Part shown: positions 18,565 through 27,175 of the stretch, one piece after another
How the letters are laid out: every line of letters begins with the position of its first letter
Numbering within the stretch: the stretch's first letter is position 1
Assembly: GCA_964344655.1 (NCBI GenBank)
Contig: CAYFOF010000002.1
Location: 62,001-126,000 of the forward strand
DNA: 64,000 nt
Direction of reading: 5' to 3'
From: JABJPM01 sp964344655
GTDB taxonomy: Archaea > Nanobdellota > Nanobdellia > SCGC-AAA011-G17 > PNOQ01
Position numbers and translations under genes: made by a program
The notes under the pieces: generated by a model
Databases searched by the model: none
What the model was told of the DNA's origin: nothing
Seen by the model: only the letters and a program-made list of their open reading frames with translations

Positions 18565-19845
18565 ATGGCAAAAGAAAAACCACACGTAAATATAGTATTC
18601 ATAGGTCATGTAGATGCAGGTAAATCAACATCTGTAGGTAGACTTATGTTTGATTCTGGTAACGTAGATGAAAACCAGATGAGAAAATTAAAGGATAAAG
18701 CAGAAGAATTAGGTAAAAAAGGATTCGAATTTGCTTTCGTTATGGATAACTTAAAAGAAGAACAAGAAAGAGGAGTTACAATAGATCTTTCTCACAAAAA
18801 GTTCATGACAGATAAATACGAATACACTGTTATCGATGCTCCTGGACACGCAGATTTCATTAAAAACATGATTACTGGTGCTTCACAAGCAGATGTTGGT
18901 GTATTAGTAGTTACAGCAACTGAAGGTATTATGCCTCAGACTAGAGAACACTTATTCCTAGCAAGAACACTAGGTGTAGGTCAAATGTCCATTGCAATAA
19001 ACAAAATGGATGCAGCAAACTGGTCTGAAGAAACTTTCAACAAAGTAAAAACAGACATCCAAGAATTACTAAAACAAGTTGGATATAACCCAGAAGAAGT
19101 ACCTGTTATTCCAATAAGTGCTTTTGAAGGAGATAATGTTGTTAAAAAGTCTGAAAACATGTCTTGGTACTCTGGTCCAACAATCAGAGAACAACTAGAC
19201 TTGTTCAAAGAACCTGAAAAACCAACAAATTTACCTCTAAGATTACCAATCCAAGATGTATATAGCATTGCAGGAATTGGTGTAGTTCCAGTAGGTAGAA
19301 TTGAAACTGGAGTTATGAAAATCGGAGACAAAGTTATCGTTGTACCTGCTAGAGATGGTAAAGGTGTAACTGGTGAAGTTAAAACTATAGAAATGCACCA
19401 CGAGCAAGTAAACGAAGCAGAACCTGGTGACAATGTTGGTTTCAGCGTAAGAGGAATTGGTAAAAAAGATATTGCAAGAGGAGACGTGTTAGGACACGCA
19501 GATAATGCACCTACACTTGTAAATGAATTTACAGCTCAAATTGTAGTATTAAACCACCCAAGTGTTCTTACAGTTGGTTACACACCCGTTTTCCACATCC
19601 ACACAGCACAAGTGGCATGTAGAGTAACTGAATTGATTAAAAAAATCAACCCAGCTACAGGTGAAACACTAGAAGAAAGCCCAGATATGCTAAAGAACGG
19701 TGAAGCTGCAATCGTTAAGATTGTACCTACAAAACCTTTAGTATTAGAAAAGAACACAGAAATACCTCAAATGTCTAGATTCGCTATTAGAGACGCTGGA
19801 CAAACAGTAGCTGCAGGTATGTGTACCGACTTAATAAAGAAATAA
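18565..19845 (+). CDS. tuf: Translation elongation factor 1A (EF-Tu homologue)
   Basis: 426 residues. GTPase motifs: GHVDAGKST, DAPGH and NKMD; domains II and III follow, ending AGMCTDLIKK. It carries aminoacyl-tRNA to the ribosome. Archaeal rather than bacterial type, as shown by the long switch region DEEQERGVTID-like (KEEQERGVTID here). Confidence 0.97.
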   Translation: MAKEKPHVNIVFIGHVDAGKSTSVGRLMFDSGNVDENQMRKLKDKAEELGKKGFEFAFVMDNLKEEQERGVTIDLSHKKFMTDKYEYTVIDAPGHADFIKNMITGASQADVGVLVVTATEGIMPQTREHLFLARTLGVGQMSIAINKMDAANWSEETFNKVKTDIQELLKQVGYNPEEVPVIPISAFEGDNVVKKSENMSWYSGPTIREQLDLFKEPEKPTNLPLRLPIQDVYSIAGIGVVPVGRIETGVMKIGDKVIVVPARDGKGVTGEVKTIEMHHEQVNEAEPGDNVGFSVRGIGKKDIARGDVLGHADNAPTLVNEFTAQIVVLNHPSVLTVGYTPVFHIHTAQVACRVTELIKKINPATGETLEESPDMLKNGEAAIVKIVPTKPLVLEKNTEIPQMSRFAIRDAGQTVAAGMCTDLIKK

Positions 19846-19874
19846 GGATTTTTTCCTTAATTTTTTTCTTTTAT
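19844..19874 (+). terminator. T-rich terminator after tuf
   Basis: A small AAGGA/TCCTT inverted repeat around a T run is followed by a second run of seven T and a further run of four, directly after the tuf stop. This fits an archaeal T-tract terminator between tuf and rps10. Confidence 0.5.
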
Positions 19875-19916
19875 TTTCGATAACTTTATAAAAGGATATA
19901 ATACTCAAAAACTAAA

Positions 19917-20225
19917 ATGCAAAAGGCAAGAATATCACTGGCATCAGCGAATATAGATTCACTTAATTTAATTTGCGATTCTATTAAAGACATTGCTGAA
20001 AAAACAAAAACATCATTAGCTGGCCCAATTACATTGCCTACAAAACAACTTAAATTAACAACAAGAAAATCCCCAGATGGTGAAGGAAAGGCTTCTTGGG
20101 AAAGATATTCTATGAGAATTCATAAAAGAATAATTGATCTTGGAGTAGACGAAAGAGCTTTAAGATTAGTTATGAGAGTTCAAATTCCAGAAGGCGTTAA
20201 CATAGAAATTGAAATGATAGAATAA
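19917..20225 (+). CDS. rps10: Ribosomal protein S10 (uS10)
   Basis: 102 residues. GPITLPTKQLKLTTRKSPDGEG and ERYSMRIHKRIIDL are the S10 signature. It follows tuf as in the archaeal str cluster, with its own TATA-like element (CTTTATAAAA) about 30 bp upstream. Confidence 0.96.
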   Translation: MQKARISLASANIDSLNLICDSIKDIAEKTKTSLAGPITLPTKQLKLTTRKSPDGEGKASWERYSMRIHKRIIDLGVDERALRLVMRVQIPEGVNIEIEMIE

Positions 20226-20227
20226 AA

Positions 20228-21244
20228 TTATCTAACTATATAAACTAAAGTTCCTTCTTTTACTTCATCAAATACTTCAACAACCTCTTTATTTCTCATC
20301 AAAACACACCCCTCAGAACAAGGTCCTGTCTCTTTTTCAACAGTTCCTTCCCTACTAACTGCATGAACATAAATAAACCTTTCCCACGAATTATCATTCA
20401 TTTCTTCCAACCCATCTAATCGTAATATTCTAGTTGTTATAGATCTCAATCCCCAACGTTCTTTAGATATTTCAGCAATTTTCCCAGTAAACTGTCTTGC
20501 TTTAAATATTCCCCCCAATGGAACTCCTTCTCCAATTTTTTCTCTTATAACATGCAATCCCAAAGGAGTTTTTCCAGACCCAATTACATTCCCAAATCCA
20601 GATTTTCCAGTTGAAGTATCATAAACATCCTTTAAAATAAAATTCTCATCAACTATTGAAAACAAATAAAGATCTTGTGATTCACCATGAACAACTATAG
20701 CATTATCTGGATCAATCTCTATTTTACTAGTGGGATTATTAATTTCATTCAAAATTGATTCTTGTGCTTCTAAAAGAACTTCTTCAGGAATCGCTTCTAA
20801 TCTAGGATCTTCTTCATCCATTCCTGTAGGATCAATAAAATTCATTGGATTATTATTAACATATACATAAGGTAAATTATCTTTAACAGGATCTACTGAG
20901 GTGAATCTTCCAATATTTGGATCGTAATATCTAGCATTAAAATAATATAAATCTTCATCTAATTCTTTTCCAGTAAAAGAAAATCTTTCACCAACTTTCA
21001 ACGATTGTCCAAAGGGCAAAGATTTAGAATTAATATCTGAACCTAAACGATTTTGATAATGATATTTTATATTTTCATTATTTTTTGTTGCAATTAATCT
21101 ATTTCCTACGTAAAAATAAGTAGTTTCACTCTCCCCAACAGCTTTCTCAGCAGTCTCAAAAGTTTCTAGAATATCAACATCTTTAGCAATAACAACATTA
21201 CTAAATAAAATAAGTAAAATTACAAATATCACCATACTTTTCAT
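20228..21244 (-). CDS. Secreted RHS-core protein with L,D-transpeptidase-like C-terminal domain
   Basis: Signal peptide at residues 1-20 (MVIFVILLILFSNVVIA). Residues 42-141 are an RHS repeat-associated core: YFYVGNRLIATKN, YHYQNRLGSDINS, RYYDPNIGRFTSVDP, NNPMNFIDPTG. The tail (about 180-338) resembles YkuD L,D-transpeptidases: TSTGKSGFG, GKTPLGLHVI, then YVHAVSREGTVE and SEGCVLM with His294 and Cys313 in catalytic positions, ending VKEGTLVYIV. Such enzymes cross-link peptidoglycan, which archaea lack. It looks like a small RHS effector with an exchangeable tip. The start is leaderless, with a TTTAAA element about 26 bp upstream. The RHS part closely matches the one at 44302-45606. Confidence 0.8.
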   Translation of the reverse strand: MKSMVIFVILLILFSNVVIAKDVDILETFETAEKAVGESETTYFYVGNRLIATKNNENIKYHYQNRLGSDINSKSLPFGQSLKVGERFSFTGKELDEDLYYFNARYYDPNIGRFTSVDPVKDNLPYVYVNNNPMNFIDPTGMDEEDPRLEAIPEEVLLEAQESILNEINNPTSKIEIDPDNAIVVHGESQDLYLFSIVDENFILKDVYDTSTGKSGFGNVIGSGKTPLGLHVIREKIGEGVPLGGIFKARQFTGKIAEISKERWGLRSITTRILRLDGLEEMNDNSWERFIYVHAVSREGTVEKETGPCSEGCVLMRNKEVVEVFDEVKEGTLVYIVR

Positions 21245-21278
21245 AATAACAAAAAATAAAAGAAATTTAAAAAACTAT

Positions 21279-21674
21279 TTATTTCAATTCTCTAGCCGCT
21301 TCTTCAATTTCACTCATGTGTGCATTAATACTATCTCTAGCAGTAGCATAGTGTTCGCCTATTCTAGTCAAATCTCTGCTTTCTAACGTATCTGCAACAG
21401 CATGCCAATTTGCTTTATACTCACTAAAAGGCACTAATTTACCTATTGTATTTCTAATGTATATATGATCAACATTTGCCGCCCCAACAACAACGTCTCT
21501 TACACCATCATCATTTAAATCAGCTTCATAAATATTTGGACGTATAATATGTGGAGCCCACAATAATCCACCCGCCATCCCGCTCAAACCACAAATAAGT
21601 CCTGCAAGGGTCACTCTCAAATTCATATTAGTTTGCGAATACATCTTTTCCTTAGTATTTGTATCTTCACTCAT
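21279..21674 (-). CDS. Membrane-anchored protein with DxDxDG calcium-loop motif, 131 aa
   Basis: One membrane helix near residues 20-40 is followed by EADLNDDGVRDVVVG, an FG-GAP/dockerin-like calcium loop, and a helical tail. GGAGG lies before the ATG. It is directly upstream of the RHS-transpeptidase gene in the same direction with a 34-bp gap. A partner or immunity role is possible but only from position. Confidence 0.6.
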   Translation of the reverse strand: MSEDTNTKEKMYSQTNMNLRVTLAGLICGLSGMAGGLLWAPHIIRPNIYEADLNDDGVRDVVVGAANVDHIYIRNTIGKLVPFSEYKANWHAVADTLESRDLTRIGEHYATARDSINAHMSEIEEAARELK

Positions 21675-21715
21675 TATAATTTCCTCCCAATAAAAAAGGA
21701 AATAAAGAATCCTAT

Positions 21716-22045
21716 TTAAACCTTACCAAAAGAATTAAAAGAAAAATAATGGTTAAAATAATCTTGCAACTCTTCATCACACTGAAATAATCTATCAAAT
21801 TCTGAAGAATCATCCAACAAAGATTTTACCTCTTTATTAAAACAATAATTACAAATAGTAACCGGAGAATTACAATGAACACAATTACTTGTTTCATCTA
21901 AAACTCTACTGAATTCAGTAATTTCCATCACGTCTTGTTTAGCCTTATCACCTACAAAGCTAATTACTTGTTTTTTGAGGCAGTCTACACAGGTAGGACT
22001 GGTTATTTCATACCCGCATGAACCGCAATTATGTTGGGCTTGCAT
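21716..22045 (-). CDS. Zinc-ribbon protein, 109 aa
   Basis: Four Cys pairs of the CxxC type (CGSC, CVDC, CVHC, CNYC) form two probable zinc ribbons, followed by an acidic tail. The N-terminus is short, with no signal peptide. A strong Shine-Dalgarno site (GGAGGTGG) lies before the ATG. Function unknown; it could act in nucleic-acid or protein binding. Confidence 0.65.
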   Translation of the reverse strand: MQAQHNCGSCGYEITSPTCVDCLKKQVISFVGDKAKQDVMEITEFSRVLDETSNCVHCNSPVTICNYCFNKEVKSLLDDSSEFDRLFQCDEELQDYFNHYFSFNSFGKV

Positions 22046-22280
22046 AATCCCACCTCCTATTTTTTGATCCTCGACTCTCTACTCTATTATTACGAAAGAC
22101 CCGAGAACCAATTTATCTTCTCAGACCTTTCTTACATAATTTTGTTGTAGAAAGATCTAATTGACACTAAGTTTTTACATACAATTTTTGTTGTAAATCC
22201 GTGTGTCATATACATTTCCTACAAATACACATATAAAAAGATTATGCATATCAGATATATATCTGTAATTAAGAGAATCA

Positions 22281-24065
22281 CTATTCAACTGTAACAGACT
22301 TCGCCAAATTCCTAGGCCTATCCACATCACAACCACGTTTTTTTGCAATATAGTAAGATAACAACTGCACCGGTATAACAGAAATTAACGGCATTAAATA
22401 TTCAGAAACTTTTGGAATTTTAATAACTTCATCAAATCCATTTTCCAAACCATTTGTAGTAACAACAATTACTTTTCCTTTACGAGATTTTACTTCAGAA
22501 ATATTACTTATTATCTTAGAATACAATCTTCCTTCAGGTGCAATCACCACAACAGGCATATTTTCATCAATTAAGGCAATAGGACCGTGTTTCATCTCAG
22601 CAGCAGGATAACCTTCAGCATGAATATAAGAAATTTCTTTCAATTTTAATGCACCTTCTAAAGCAATTGGAAAATTATAATCTCTCCCCAAATACAATGC
22701 ATTATTACAATTAAAATACTTAGAAGCAATCTCCTCAATATTATTTTCTTCCAAAAAAGAAGAAACAATAGAAGGAATTTCCCTTAATTCATTCAACATT
22801 TTATTAGAATCACTAACAACTCCTTTTAACGTCCCCAAATACACAGATAATAAATACAAAACAACTAAATGCGAAGTAAAAGTCTTAGTAGAAGCAACCC
22901 CAATTTCAGTTCCAGCATGTAAGTAAATTCCCCCATCCACCATTCTAGAGATAGTTGAACCAACACTATTTACAACTCCAATAACTTTAGCTCTTTTTGA
23001 TTTTGCCTCTTTTATAGCAGCAATAGAATCTGCAGTCTCTCCACTTTGAGATAAAACAATAACCAAATCATCTTCATTCAAAACCGGATTTTTATACCTA
23101 AATTCAGAAGCATACTCAACTTTTGTTTGTATTTTAGAAATATCTTCAAATAAATACCCTCCAACAATTCCTGCGTGCCAAGAAGTTCCACATCCAATTA
23201 AAACGATTCTTTTAACTTTTTTCAAAGAATCTTCATCAATATTTAAACCTCCAAATTTAACCCCATCTTCAAAAATCCTGCCTAAAAATGCTCTTTCAAT
23301 TGTTTTTGGTTGTTCATATATCTCTTTCAACATAAAATGTTCAAAAGATCCTTTAGAAATTTCTTCAATATTATTGTTTAATACTTTAATTTCCCTATCA
23401 ACATTAACATTTTCTAAATTATTTATATCATATTTATCTTTACTAATAACCCCATAATCACCATCTTCTAAAAAAATAATATTTCTGGTGTGTTTTTGCA
23501 CAGGAATAGAATCAGAAGCCACAAACATCTCTCCATCACCAACTCCAATAACTAATGGACTTCCTTTTCTAGCAACATATAATTTACCTTCATAAACCAT
23601 AACAATTGCATAAGCCCCTTCTAGTAAATTTAAACATTTAACAAAAGCATCATCAATAGAATCCCCAGAATTAACAAAATCTTCAATTAAATGAACAATA
23701 ACTTCACTATCGGTTTGACTGGAAAATTCATGATCATTTAAGATTTTTTTTAATTCCTCAGCATTCTCAATAATTCCATTATGAACTAAATACATTTTTT
23801 TACCACAATCAAAATGAGGGTGTGCATTCTCTTTATTCACAATTCCATGAGTTGCCCAACGAGTATGAGCAATTCCAACATTTCCTTCTAAAAAAGAAAA
23901 ATCAACATCATCAACTTTTCCAACATCTTTTTTACAATAAATTTCTCCACTAAAATAAGTAGCAACCCCGCAAGAATCATAACCCCTATACTCTAAATCT
24001 TTTATAATATTTTTAAGAACTAAAGAAGCTTTTTTATCCCCAATATATGCACCAATACCACACAT
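22281..24065 (-). CDS. glmS: Glutamine--fructose-6-phosphate aminotransferase (isomerizing)
   Basis: 594 residues. The N-terminal glutaminase domain starts MCGIGAYIG with the nucleophile Cys2 and has GIAHTRWATHG. Two SIS sugar-isomerase domains follow, with LSQSGETADS and the end DRPRNLAKSVTVE. It makes glucosamine-6-phosphate, the entry to amino-sugar synthesis for glycans. The sugar-phosphate transferase at 24483 may use products of this route (inference). Confidence 0.96.
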   Translation of the reverse strand: MCGIGAYIGDKKASLVLKNIIKDLEYRGYDSCGVATYFSGEIYCKKDVGKVDDVDFSFLEGNVGIAHTRWATHGIVNKENAHPHFDCGKKMYLVHNGIIENAEELKKILNDHEFSSQTDSEVIVHLIEDFVNSGDSIDDAFVKCLNLLEGAYAIVMVYEGKLYVARKGSPLVIGVGDGEMFVASDSIPVQKHTRNIIFLEDGDYGVISKDKYDINNLENVNVDREIKVLNNNIEEISKGSFEHFMLKEIYEQPKTIERAFLGRIFEDGVKFGGLNIDEDSLKKVKRIVLIGCGTSWHAGIVGGYLFEDISKIQTKVEYASEFRYKNPVLNEDDLVIVLSQSGETADSIAAIKEAKSKRAKVIGVVNSVGSTISRMVDGGIYLHAGTEIGVASTKTFTSHLVVLYLLSVYLGTLKGVVSDSNKMLNELREIPSIVSSFLEENNIEEIASKYFNCNNALYLGRDYNFPIALEGALKLKEISYIHAEGYPAAEMKHGPIALIDENMPVVVIAPEGRLYSKIISNISEVKSRKGKVIVVTTNGLENGFDEVIKIPKVSEYLMPLISVIPVQLLSYYIAKKRGCDVDRPRNLAKSVTVE

Positions 24066-24161
24066 ACAATTGAAATCCTTAATTCATTTATAAATTTTGA
24101 GAATCTTATTTCCTAATTTAGTTAACTTTATAAACAATTTTAGTAGTCTAAATCTATTAAT

Positions 24162-24245
24162 GCCGAGATCGCATAATCTGGTATTGCACAGGCCTGGAAA
24201 GCCTGGCCTCTTGTAGGCATCTGGGTTCAAATCCCAGTCTCGGCG
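24162..24245 (+). tRNA. tRNA-Ser (GGA)
   Basis: Acceptor GCCGAGA pairs with TCTCGGC, discriminator G. The anticodon stem-loop is CAGGC-CTGGAAA-GCCTG with anticodon GGA. The long variable arm (GCCTCTTGTAGGC) is typical of serine tRNA. No intron. TATA at about 24126-24134, 30 bp upstream. Confidence 0.95.
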
Positions 24246-24255
24246 TACTATTCAA

Positions 24256-24432
24256 ATGAAAGATAAAACATACTGTTCAATATACGACTGCAGATACGCA
24301 GAATTCCCAAAAGAAGATAGGGGAGCTGCAAATTCCTGCAGAACTTTCGATGTTTTATACTGTTCGTTACTAGAACAACACGTAAAAAAGAATCAAAAAT
24401 GTGAAGCTAATTCTATAACAACTAAGAAGTAA
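24256..24432 (+). CDS. Small Cys protein, 58 aa
   Basis: Starts 10 bp after tRNA-Ser. The translation MKDKTYCSIYDCRYA continues to NSCRTFDVLYC and KNQKC, giving five cysteines spaced as for a small metal-binding protein. The regular codon pattern and spacing support it. Function unknown. Confidence 0.6.
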   Translation: MKDKTYCSIYDCRYAEFPKEDRGAANSCRTFDVLYCSLLEQHVKKNQKCEANSITTKK

Positions 24433-24482
24433 CAACAAAATAGAAACATTTATAAACAAAATAATAGTAAAATAAACAAAAA

Positions 24483-25157
24483 ATGACTCAAGAATTGAAA
24501 TATAAAACAGAGGAAGCACGAGAAATAGAGGGTGCAACAATCCTAAATATTGAAGATCATGAAGATTTTCCAGAGGTTGAACCAGAACTTCCAGGATTTT
24601 CTTACAAACTTTCAGTTGCAAAAAGAATAGCTCTAGATTTAGTAGATCTAGCAAGAAATGGTCCATTTTACGAAAAAAAAGTAACTCAAGTACCACAACC
24701 ATTTGGATACAAAAAATTAAGAACAATGTATGTTGGTGCAGAAAATGATTTACATGCCGTTATTGAACAAAATGGTTTAGAAGGAACAGGCCATGTAAAA
24801 GATGATCCAAGAGTTACAGAGCTAGGAAAAATCTTAAGAAGAACTTCTTTAGATGAAATCCCTGGAATTTTAAGTGTAACAAAAGGAGATATTGAATTAG
24901 TTGGCCCAAGACCAATAACTCCAATTGATGAAGAACATTTACCTCAAGAATATTGTGAAGCAATTAGAGGAAGATATGGATGGTTGCCTCCCTCAGGAAT
25001 AAGACCAGGTAAAAAAACTCAAGAAATGAGAGTAAAAGAAGATTTAGCATTCCTAAAATTATTAGATAAACATCCAGATAAAAAAGCAGAAATAATGGCA
25101 TATTATGCTCCAGTAATTATTTTTAATTATTTAACAAAAAGAGTTAGAAACGAATAA
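24483..25157 (+). CDS. Bacterial-type sugar-phosphate transferase (WcaJ/PglC superfamily)
   Basis: 224 residues. The core DDPRVTELGKILRRTSLDE, IPGILSV, KGDIELVGPRP matches the polyprenyl-phosphate phosphosugar transferase family, which begins lipid-linked glycan assembly. FGYKKLRTMYVGAENDLH is the upstream conserved block. The membrane hairpin that usually opens this domain is weak here (SYKLSVAKRIALDLVDLA is amphipathic rather than clearly transmembrane), so membrane attachment may differ. The family is mainly bacterial; transfer is likely. Confidence 0.85.
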   Translation: MTQELKYKTEEAREIEGATILNIEDHEDFPEVEPELPGFSYKLSVAKRIALDLVDLARNGPFYEKKVTQVPQPFGYKKLRTMYVGAENDLHAVIEQNGLEGTGHVKDDPRVTELGKILRRTSLDEIPGILSVTKGDIELVGPRPITPIDEEHLPQEYCEAIRGRYGWLPPSGIRPGKKTQEMRVKEDLAFLKLLDKHPDKKAEIMAYYAPVIIFNYLTKRVRNE

Positions 25158-25457
25158 TTATTTCAACAAATCAACTAACTCTTGTTCCATTTCTTTATGC
25201 TCTCTAAACTTAATTCTTATTTCAGAAGTTTTTCCATAACCTACTTTTTCACGTAATTCCCTTTCAACACCCCATGGAATAATTCCATCCATAAAACAAG
25301 AATAACCCCTATCCCATGCCTCTTTATTCCACAGCAATGTATGTGGATTATCCTCAACAGATTTACCACTATAAGCTGCTTTAAATCCCTCTTTAGCAGA
25401 ACGAAGTTCAGAATTTACAATAAATCTCCTTTCTCCATCATAAGCTTGACACATCAT
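25158..25457 (-). CDS. Small protein resembling ribosome modulation factor, 99 aa
   Basis: SAKEGFKAAYSGKSVEDNPH followed by AWDRGYSCFMDG resembles the A-x3-G-x2-A...G...NP-x-W-x2-G layout of RMF/CrpP-like proteins. The resemblance is weak and by eye only. It is convergent with the sugar transferase and abuts its stop. Confidence 0.4.
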   Translation of the reverse strand: MMCQAYDGERRFIVNSELRSAKEGFKAAYSGKSVEDNPHTLLWNKEAWDRGYSCFMDGIIPWGVERELREKVGYGKTSEIRIKFREHKEMEQELVDLLK

Positions 25458-25539
25458 GCAAATTTTAAATTAAAACTATTTAAATTAAATCAAATTAAAA
25501 AACAATCTTTTTATATTACTATATTTTATTACATTAAAA

Positions 25540-26229
25540 ATGATAAGAAAAATACTAAAAGAAATTAAAGAATCTTCAGACCCAGAAAGAGCAAAAAATT
25601 CTCTATGGTTTTTTAAAACCGGCCCAGGACAATATGGAGAAGGAGATAAATTTCTTGGATTAACAATGCCCCAACAAAGAACAATTGCAAAAAAATACGT
25701 TAACCTTCCTTTTAGCGACATTCAAAAATTAATAGATAGTAAATACCATGAACACAGAATGGTAGGGTTAATAATTCTAACATACAAATACCCAAAATCA
25801 GAACAAAAAAAAGAAATATATGAATTCTACATAAAAAACTACGATAGAATAAACAATTGGGATTTAGTAGATGTAACAGCTCCAAGAATAGTTGGCGCAT
25901 ATTTACTGGAAAAAAACAGAAAAATACTATACGACTTTGCAAAATCCAATCATCTATGGAAAAAAAGAATTTCAATAGTATCAACATTTGCGTTTATTGA
26001 TAAAAAAGATTTCAAAGATTCAATAAAAATTATAGAAATTCTACTAAATGATAAACATGATTTAATACACAAAGCTTGCGGTTGGGCCTTAAGAGAAATA
26101 GGAAAAAAAGAAGAAAAAGTTTTAACAAATTTCCTAGACAAATATCATAAAATAATGCCAAGAACGATGTTACGTTATTCTTTAGAACGTTTATCAGAAA
26201 AACAAAAGAAACATTATATGTCTAAATAA
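25540..26229 (+). CDS. DNA alkylation repair protein, AlkD-like HEAT-repeat glycosylase
   Basis: 229 residues, the family length. GVxxPxxR-type opening FLGLTMPQQRTIAKKY, then HEHRMVGLIIL, INNWDLVDVTAP and the late HKACGWALREIGKK are the landmarks of AlkD. It removes bulky or cationic alkylated bases. The 3' end overlaps the convergent phosphoesterase by 16 bp. Another alkylation-repair gene (ogt) is at 38450. Confidence 0.9.
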   Translation: MIRKILKEIKESSDPERAKNSLWFFKTGPGQYGEGDKFLGLTMPQQRTIAKKYVNLPFSDIQKLIDSKYHEHRMVGLIILTYKYPKSEQKKEIYEFYIKNYDRINNWDLVDVTAPRIVGAYLLEKNRKILYDFAKSNHLWKKRISIVSTFAFIDKKDFKDSIKIIEILLNDKHDLIHKACGWALREIGKKEEKVLTNFLDKYHKIMPRTMLRYSLERLSEKQKKHYMSK

Positions 26230-26903
26230 CTAATTTCACCAAAATTTCTAACACTTCCATCATCTCCAACAACAAAACAACTAAAATTAGAAATATCATC
26301 CAAAAACGGAGAAATAAATTTACCTCTACTAATATCACTTCCAACAGTTATCGAAGTAAAAGAAGGCATAACAATTAAATTACTTTTCTTAAATTTACCA
26401 ACCAAAAAACATTTAAATTTTTCAGAAGGTTTTTCTTTAAAAGAGACTGCAGGATGTTCGTGTGCAATAATTACATTTTCTCTTAAATTATCAACTAATT
26501 TATCTCCATGTACAATTGTAATATCATCAACATCATACCTATCATATAATTTCATATCTCTCCTAACTAAAATAGAATCCAAAATAACATCATGATTTCC
26601 CTTTATCACAATAACTTCTTTTTCATGTAAAAAATCAAACAACCCCAAAACCTCATCCCACTCTTGAGGATTAATTTTTCCAAATTCATGTTTTATATCT
26701 CCATTCAAAACAATTTTATTAATTTCATTTTCTGAAAATATTTTTCTTAATCTATCTACAATATCTTTATATTGAAATTTAGGAACTAACACTCCCTTAG
26801 AGCGCAATTGATCCTCATACCCCAATTGCAAATCCCCAATAATAAAAATATCTTTATATAAAATTCCTAAATCAACAATTTCAAACTTATTCAAAATTTT
26901 CAT
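26214..26903 (-). CDS. Calcineurin-like phosphoesterase (COG1407 type, Lhr-associated)
   Basis: 229 residues. Metal motifs in order: IIGDLQLGYE (motif I, usually D-x-H, here D-x-Q), LNGDIKHEFG, KGNHD, and AHEHP. This subgroup is often encoded beside Lhr helicases, and an Lhr gene lies two small genes upstream in the same direction, which supports a nucleic-acid repair role. The His-to-Gln change in motif I may alter the metal site. Confidence 0.85.
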   Translation of the reverse strand: MKILNKFEIVDLGILYKDIFIIGDLQLGYEDQLRSKGVLVPKFQYKDIVDRLRKIFSENEINKIVLNGDIKHEFGKINPQEWDEVLGLFDFLHEKEVIVIKGNHDVILDSILVRRDMKLYDRYDVDDITIVHGDKLVDNLRENVIIAHEHPAVSFKEKPSEKFKCFLVGKFKKSNLIVMPSFTSITVGSDISRGKFISPFLDDISNFSCFVVGDDGSVRNFGEISYLDI

Positions 26904-26905
26904 AA

Positions 26906-27175
26906 TTATTCCGATACAAAATCTCTTGCTCTTTCAACCCCGGCTTCAAATCCATATTTATCAACAAATGCTCCGACAATATTTCCTTCTGAGTGACCAA
27001 TTTCTAACATATATTTAACAGCCTCTCTATGTGTTAATTCAAAATCTTTAGCTTCAAATGGAGATTCTGGTAACAATGATTTAGGATCTTTAAACGCTAA
27101 ATTTAAATAATGATCTTCAAAAGCATCATCTTCTCCCAAATTCACATCTCCAACTTTTGCCGATAAATCACTCAT
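26906..27175 (-). CDS. Hypothetical protein, 89 aa
   Basis: Acidic, soluble and without recognised motif. It sits 2 bp from the phosphoesterase and overlaps the next gene's stop by one base, so it is co-transcribed with both. Confidence 0.6.
   Translation of the reverse strand: MSDLSAKVGDVNLGEDDAFEDHYLNLAFKDPKSLLPESPFEAKDFELTHREAVKYMLEIGHSEGNIVGAFVDKYGFEAGVERARDFVSE

Noticed and set aside
18981..19433. 150-codon open frame opposite tuf
   Set aside because: It lies wholly inside a well-conserved gene on the other strand and shows no family likeness; it is a codon-bias shadow.
22046..22280. Possible riboswitch or RNA before the zinc-ribbon gene and after glmS
   Set aside because: 235 bp with TTTTGTTGTA repeated twice and a Shine-Dalgarno site, but no aptamer-like core or stable fold could be drawn; a glmS ribozyme would be upstream of glmS, not here.
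25158..25457. Firm call of ribosome modulation factor
   Set aside because: Only a loose motif resemblance by eye; kept as a low-confidence note.
26214..26903. Phosphoesterase as SbcD/Mre11 nuclease
   Set aside because: Too short and without an adjacent SbcC/Rad50 gene; the Lhr neighbour fits COG1407 better.
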